Shown here one piece after another: positions 59,925-64,000 of a stretch of 64,000 nucleotides of DNA (the stretch's first letter is position 1; the number at the start of each line of letters is the position of its first letter). Source of the DNA: Terribium retamae (GTDB lineage Bacteria; Pseudomonadota; Alphaproteobacteria; Rhizobiales; Rhizobiaceae); the NCBI RefSeq assembly GCF_022347545.1, contig NZ_JAKREW010000001.1, positions 620,001 through 684,000 on the forward strand. The letters are read 5' to 3'. The notes below the pieces were generated by a model. It was given only the letters and a program-made list of their open reading frames with translations. It was not told where the DNA came from and made no database searches. A program made the position numbers and the translations under genes.

Positions 59925-60374
59925 AAGGGCTGTACCCAAATCTACCGGGAGCGTTTTACCGGTTTTGGGATTTCGGGTGCTTCGCGGCTCACAGCCGACG
60001 ACCCGACTAGTAGTCTCTGATTGTGAGGGATCGACAGGTCACCGCTTGCCTCGGATAGGCGCTGCCTTCCTGACACTTATGCCTGCCGCGGCTCCAACGA
60101 CAGTTGGAGCCCGTAGGGACTGTCCGGTGGGGTCATACCTCGCTCCTTCTGTTGGTTGCTCTTGCCGTCTTCCTGAACTCTCACTCGTCTGGTCTGCGGC
60201 GCCTCGCAGACCGCCTTCCGGCTCGAGGATCGCCAGTGGGCGATCGGTTCAGGCGACGGAACAACCTTGCGCTTTCACTTCCGCAGCGTCAACCGGCAGC
60301 CAGCCGATTCCAAAAATTGTGATCGGAACGGTCCGGAACGTCACGTTCTGCTGACATAGCATTGTCAGGAGCAC
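59925..60374. other. Unassigned structured intergenic region
   Basis: No convincing gene. It contains perfect hairpins: GGCTCCAAC / GTTGGAGCC (60090-60111) and GGTCTGCG / CGCAGACC (60191-60212). On the minus strand a 19-codon frame (60136 to 60077) follows AAGGAG at ideal spacing and encodes MTPPDSPYGLQLSLEPRQA; the first hairpin lies inside it. The set suggests a structured RNA or a decayed element rather than simple spacer. The plus-strand frame at 59908-60354 has unlikely composition. Confidence 0.4.
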
Positions 60375-60389
60375 GTTCGGCCTTTGTTC
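60375..60389 (+). promoter_or_regulatory. SOS (LexA) box upstream of uvrA
   Basis: GTTC (60375-60378), seven bases, GTTC (60386-60389), an exact alphaproteobacterial LexA box about 140 bases before the chosen uvrA start. Confidence 0.88.
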
Positions 60390-60528
60390 TTTTTTGCTTG
60401 CTCGCCCGCGCGAAAGGCGGTTAAACGCTGAAATGTTGGGGATCTCTCGATCTCGCGGCGATAATACCCATATGAGCGGGCGGCGGCAGGTTCGCCAATC
60501 CGAGATCTTGCAGAGGCGGCGGACCGGC

Positions 60529-63450
60529 ATGGCCGACCATAAATATATTTCCATTCGCGGCGCGCGCGAACACAATCTGAAAAACGTCGACCTGGATCTG
60601 CCCCGCGACAGCCTTGTCGTCATGACCGGCCTGTCCGGTTCGGGCAAGTCCTCACTCGCGTTCGACACTATCTATGCCGAGGGCCAGCGTCGCTATGTCG
60701 AGAGCCTTTCGGCCTATGCGCGTCAGTTCTTGGAAATGATGCAGAAGCCGGACGTCGACCAAATCGACGGCCTGTCGCCGGCCATCTCGATCGAGCAGAA
60801 AACGACGTCGCGCAATCCGCGCTCGACAGTCGGCACCGTTACCGAAATCTACGACTATATGCGCCTCCTGTTTGCGCGCGTCGGTGTGCCCTATTCACCA
60901 GCCACCGGCCTGCCGATCGAGAGCCAGACCGTTTCCCAGATGGTCGATCGCGTCTTGGCCCTGGAGGAAGGCACACGCCTCTACATCACCGCGCCGATGG
61001 TTCGCGGCCGCAAGGGCGAATACAAGAAGGAACTGCTGGAACTCCAGAAGAAGGGCTTCCAGCGCGTCAAGGTCGACGGCATCTTCTACGAGATCGCCGA
61101 CGTGCCGGCACTCGACAAGAAATACAAGCACGACATCGATGTTGTCGTCGACCGCATCGTCGTTCGTGCCGACCTTGCCACGCGCTTGGCCGACTCCATG
61201 GAAACCGCCCTCAAACTTGCAGACGGTTTGGCTGTCGCGGAATTCGCCGACCGGCCCTTGCCAGCCGAAGCAACGGCGGAAGAATCTGCCTATAAATCCA
61301 AGAACGAGACGCACGAACGTATCCTTTTTTCGGAAAAGTTCGCTTGTCCGGTTTCCGGCTTCACCATCCCGGAAATCGAACCAAGGCTGTTTTCCTTCAA
61401 CAACCCGTTCGGCGCCTGTCCGACCTGCGATGGCCTCGGTAGCCAGCGCGCCATCGACGAAAACCTGGTCGTGCCCGACGATAATGTGACCTTGCGCGAC
61501 GGCGCGGTGGCACCTTGGGCGAAGTCCACCTCGCCATACTACTCCCAGACGCTGGAAGCTTTGGGCAAGGTCTATGACTTCAAGCTTGGCGACAAGTTCA
61601 AGGATCTGAGAGAAGAGGCCAAGCAGGCCATCCTGCGTGGGACCGGCGAGCGCGAAGTCACTTTCAATTATGACGACGGCCTGCGCTCCTACAAGACCAC
61701 CAAGACCTTCGAGGGCGTGATTCCCAACCTCGAACGGCGCTGGAAAGAAACGGAATCGGCATGGATGCGCGAAGAAATCGAGCGCTTCATGGCTGCCACA
61801 CCCTGCCCCGCGTGCGGCGGCTATCGGCTGAAGCCGGAGGCGCTGGCAGTAAAGATCGCCGGCAAACACATTGGCGAAGTGACGGAGCTGTCGATCCGCA
61901 AGGCCGACCTGTGGTTCAATGAACTGCCGGCGCAACTGAACGAAAAGCAAAACGAAATCGCCATCCGCATCTTGAAGGAGATCCGCGAGCGGCTGCGTTT
62001 CCTCAACGATGTCGGTCTTGACTACCTGACGCTGTCGCGCAATTCCGGCACGCTTTCCGGCGGTGAAAGCCAGCGTATCCGCCTCGCCTCGCAGATCGGC
62101 TCGGGCCTCACCGGCGTGCTTTATGTGCTGGACGAGCCGTCGATCGGCCTGCACCAGCGCGACAATGCGCGCCTGCTGGACACGCTGAAACACCTGCGCG
62201 ACATCGGCAACACGGTGATCGTCGTCGAACATGACGAGGACGCCATCCTGACTGCCGACTATGTCGTTGATATCGGGCCGGCAGCGGGCATTCATGGCGG
62301 CCGTATCATTGCGCAAGGCACGCCGCGCGACGTCATGGCAAACCCGGCCTCCATTACCGGCAAATATCTTTCCGGAGAGCTCGAGGTTGCCACACCAACC
62401 GAACGACGCCCCGGTAAGAAGGGCAAGCGCGTCAAGGTTGTCGGCGCCCGCGGCAACAATCTGAAGAACGTCACCGCCGAGTTTCCGCTCGGCACGTTCA
62501 CTGCGGTGACTGGCGTTTCCGGCGGCGGTAAGTCGACCTTCCTGATCGAGACGCTGTTCAAGGCAGCGTCGCGCCGCATCATGGGATCGCGTGAACATCC
62601 TGCCGAGCACGATCGCATCGAGGGTCTGGAGTTCCTCGACAAGGTCATCGACATCGACCAGAGCCCGATCGGCCGTACCCCGCGTTCCAACCCGGCAACC
62701 TATACCGGCGCCTTCACGCCGATCCGCGACTGGTTTGCCGGCCTGCCCGAAGCCAAGGCGCGCGGCTACCAGCCCGGCCGCTTCTCCTTCAATGTCAAAG
62801 GTGGCCGCTGCGAGGCATGCCAGGGCGACGGCGTCATCAAGATCGAGATGCACTTTCTGCCGGACGTCTATGTCACCTGCGACGTCTGCCACGGCAAGCG
62901 CTACAACCGAGAAACCCTGGACGTTACCTTCAAGGGAAAGTCGATCGCTGATGTGCTCGATATGACCGTCGAGGAAGGCGTCGAGTTTTTCGCCGCGGTG
63001 CCTGCGGTGCGCGACAAGCTGATCACGCTCAACCAGGTCGGCCTTGGCTATATCCACATCGGACAGCAGGCAACCACGTTGTCGGGTGGCGAGGCGCAGC
63101 GAATCAAGCTCGCCAAGGAACTGTCGCGCAAGGCCACCGGCAAGACGCTCTATATACTCGACGAGCCGACCACGGGATTGCATTTCCACGATGTGGCGAA
63201 GCTCTTGGAAGTGCTGCATGAATTGGTCGACCAGGGCAACACGGTGATCGTGATCGAGCACAATCTCGAGGTCATCAAGACAGCAGACTGGGTGCTCGAC
63301 CTCGGCCCCGAAGGCGGCGATGGCGGCGGTGAGCTGGTGGCTTCCGGCACGCCGGAAGATATCGTCGCCGAGCCGCGCTCCTATACCGGCCAATTCCTCA
63401 AGGAACTTCTGGAGCGTCGGCCGAAAGGCAAACGCGAGGCGGCCGAGTGA
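60529..63450 (+). CDS. uvrA: Excinuclease ABC subunit A
   Basis: UvrA of 973 aa from the ATG at 60529. It recognises DNA damage and loads UvrB in nucleotide excision repair. It has two ABC modules, with Walker [10 protein letters not shown] and GVSGGGKST and signatures [19 protein letters not shown] and [16 protein letters not shown]. Zinc modules are CPTCDGLG...CPACGGY and [27 protein letters not shown]. In-frame starts at 60433 and 60472 would add up to 32 residues; family similarity begins at [19 protein letters not shown]. Its stop overlaps the DUF302 gene. Confidence 0.96.
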   Translation: MADHKYISIRGAREHNLKNVDLDLPRDSLVVMTGLSGSGKSSLAFDTIYAEGQRRYVESLSAYARQFLEMMQKPDVDQIDGLSPAISIEQKTTSRNPRSTVGTVTEIYDYMRLLFARVGVPYSPATGLPIESQTVSQMVDRVLALEEGTRLYITAPMVRGRKGEYKKELLELQKKGFQRVKVDGIFYEIADVPALDKKYKHDIDVVVDRIVVRADLATRLADSMETALKLADGLAVAEFADRPLPAEATAEESAYKSKNETHERILFSEKFACPVSGFTIPEIEPRLFSFNNPFGACPTCDGLGSQRAIDENLVVPDDNVTLRDGAVAPWAKSTSPYYSQTLEALGKVYDFKLGDKFKDLREEAKQAILRGTGEREVTFNYDDGLRSYKTTKTFEGVIPNLERRWKETESAWMREEIERFMAATPCPACGGYRLKPEALAVKIAGKHIGEVTELSIRKADLWFNELPAQLNEKQNEIAIRILKEIRERLRFLNDVGLDYLTLSRNSGTLSGGESQRIRLASQIGSGLTGVLYVLDEPSIGLHQRDNARLLDTLKHLRDIGNTVIVVEHDEDAILTADYVVDIGPAAGIHGGRIIAQGTPRDVMANPASITGKYLSGELEVATPTERRPGKKGKRVKVVGARGNNLKNVTAEFPLGTFTAVTGVSGGGKSTFLIETLFKAASRRIMGSREHPAEHDRIEGLEFLDKVIDIDQSPIGRTPRSNPATYTGAFTPIRDWFAGLPEAKARGYQPGRFSFNVKGGRCEACQGDGVIKIEMHFLPDVYVTCDVCHGKRYNRETLDVTFKGKSIADVLDMTVEEGVEFFAAVPAVRDKLITLNQVGLGYIHIGQQATTLSGGEAQRIKLAKELSRKATGKTLYILDEPTTGLHFHDVAKLLEVLHELVDQGNTVIVIEHNLEVIKTADWVLDLGPEGGDGGGELVASGTPEDIVAEPRSYTGQFLKELLERRPKGKREAAE

Positions 63451-63848
63451 ACGACAGCGAAGGCATCGTCTCGGTCGAAAGCCGCTTCGAGGTGCCCGAA
63501 ACCCTCGATCGCCTGGCAGAGACGGTGACCGGGCTTGGCCTCTACATTTTTGCCCGCATCGATCATGCGGCAGGCGCACGCGAGGCCGGCATGACGCTTC
63601 GCCCAACGCAGCTTTTGATCTTCGGCAACCCTAAGGGTGGAACGCCCCTGATGCAGGACAGGCAGATTGCCAGCGTTGACCTGCCAATGAAAGCGCTCAC
63701 CTGGGAAGATCAGGGCGGAAAGATCTGACCCTCCTGCAACACGGCCGAGTGGATCGCCGCCCCGCATGCCCTCGGTGACGCCAGCGCAACGGCGGTCCAG
63801 GCGATTGCCGGTGGCAAGGTCGTCAGGATGGCGGCAGGCCGGGAATAG
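63447..63848 (+). pseudogene. DUF302 family protein, broken by an in-frame stop
   Basis: The GTG at 63447 overlaps the uvrA stop (GTGA). Residues 1-93 form the start of a DUF302 protein (VESRFEVPETLDRLAETVTGLGLYIFARIDHAAGAREAGMTLRPTQLLIFGNPKGGTPLMQDRQIASVDLPMKALTWEDQGGKI), then TGA at 63726-63728. The same frame stays open after it to 63848 and encodes NTAEWIAAPHALGDASATAVQAIAGG, the expected family C-terminus. In relatives the residue at the stop is usually Trp (KVWLSYNTAEW), so a TGG-to-TGA change is likely, with nearby L-to-P and Y-to-C changes. If the stop is real, the product is truncated. Confidence 0.7.
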
Positions 63849-63902
63849 CCCTGCTCCGGCCGGGTTCGTCCGCAGCAGACACAAAAACCAGGAAACGGGA
63901 AC

Positions 63903-63935
63903 AAAAAAAGAGCAGACGAAATCTTCGCCTGCTCT
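63903..63935 (-). terminator. Intrinsic terminator for a minus-strand gene to the right
   Basis: Stem AGAGCAG / CTGCTCT extended by CGAA / TTCG with one mismatch. On the minus strand it ends in a run of seven T. The gene it serves lies beyond the window. Confidence 0.72.
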
Positions 63936-64000
63936 CCCTAGCATTTGGCGGCAACGCGGCCGTTGGCACCGCGCCGCGCCCCCGAGCCAAAGAACCGGGA

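Noticed and set aside
59908..60354. 148-codon plus-strand frame before uvrA
   Set aside because: Cys/Ser/Arg-rich composition, no start signal, and it crosses perfect hairpins.
60895..63606. 903-codon minus-strand frame opposite uvrA
   Set aside because: Antisense shadow of uvrA; no domain or ribosome-binding site.

Overview
The window is GC-rich chromosomal DNA from an alphaproteobacterium of the Rhizobiales, most likely Phyllobacteriaceae (Mesorhizobium/Aminobacter-like). The reasons are: the aapJQMP general amino-acid ABC operon beside metC; a complete glpR-glpDSTPQUV-glpK glycerol operon of the type described in Rhizobium leguminosarum; the coaD-ppi-ppiB-queA-tgt order near gyrA; two alphaproteobacterial LexA boxes (GTTC-N7-GTTC); and a CIRCE-controlled groESL. 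Nothing looks like a prophage, a CRISPR array or a complete insertion sequence, so this is mostly core and near-core genome with small accessory patches.

Layout. 1-4.4 kb: TetR regulator divergent from an operon of MFS transporter, aldonolactone-oxidase-like flavoprotein and D-threonine-aldolase-like PLP enzyme. 4.4-7.0 kb: an IS481-type transposase remnant, then promoter, CIRCE, groES, groEL and two near-identical terminators. 7.0-9.6 kb: APH-like kinase, then an AhpD-like protein coupled to an ECF41-type sigma factor that is broken by a 216-base poly-G/poly-C block, almost certainly an assembly artefact. 9.7-14.9 kb: SDR, TetR, NIPSNAP protein, fumC and two DoxX proteins. 15-21 kb: ppk-ppx, a zinc-finger protein, a flavin monooxygenase and a DUF2459 protein. 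21-27 kb: aapJQMP and metC. 27.6 kb: tRNA-Lys(TTT). 27.8-38 kb: the glp operon with candidate GlpR operators. 38-43.4 kb: a PLP decarboxylase and a three-gene ATP-grasp/alpha-E/transglutaminase operon, split by a small inverted-repeat-flanked cassette carrying a four-helix-bundle gene. 43.5-50 kb: RAM-domain protein, exported protein, then coaD-ppi-ppiB-ydcZ-queA-tgt. 50-53 kb: gyrA. 53-60 kb: AraC regulator, VOC, MarC, OsmC and exported nucleosidase genes, ssb (SOS box), an ArsR-SRPBCC-ClpP-like cluster and a small exported protein. 60-64 kb: an unassigned structured intergenic region, an SOS box, uvrA, and a DUF302 gene broken by an in-frame stop.

How the parts work together. The glp genes import glycerol (GlpV binding protein, GlpP/GlpQ permeases, GlpS/GlpT ATPases), phosphorylate it (GlpK) and oxidise glycerol-3-phosphate (GlpD), probably under GlpR. 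aapJQMP imports amino acids. queA and tgt make tRNA queuosine. ppk and ppx make and degrade polyphosphate. ssb and uvrA lie under LexA. The most unusual object is the cassette at 41471-41915. Its arms are built from tandem GAGTAGCGAATAG units, and it begins exactly at the stop codon of one operon gene, leaving only the ribosome-binding site of the next.
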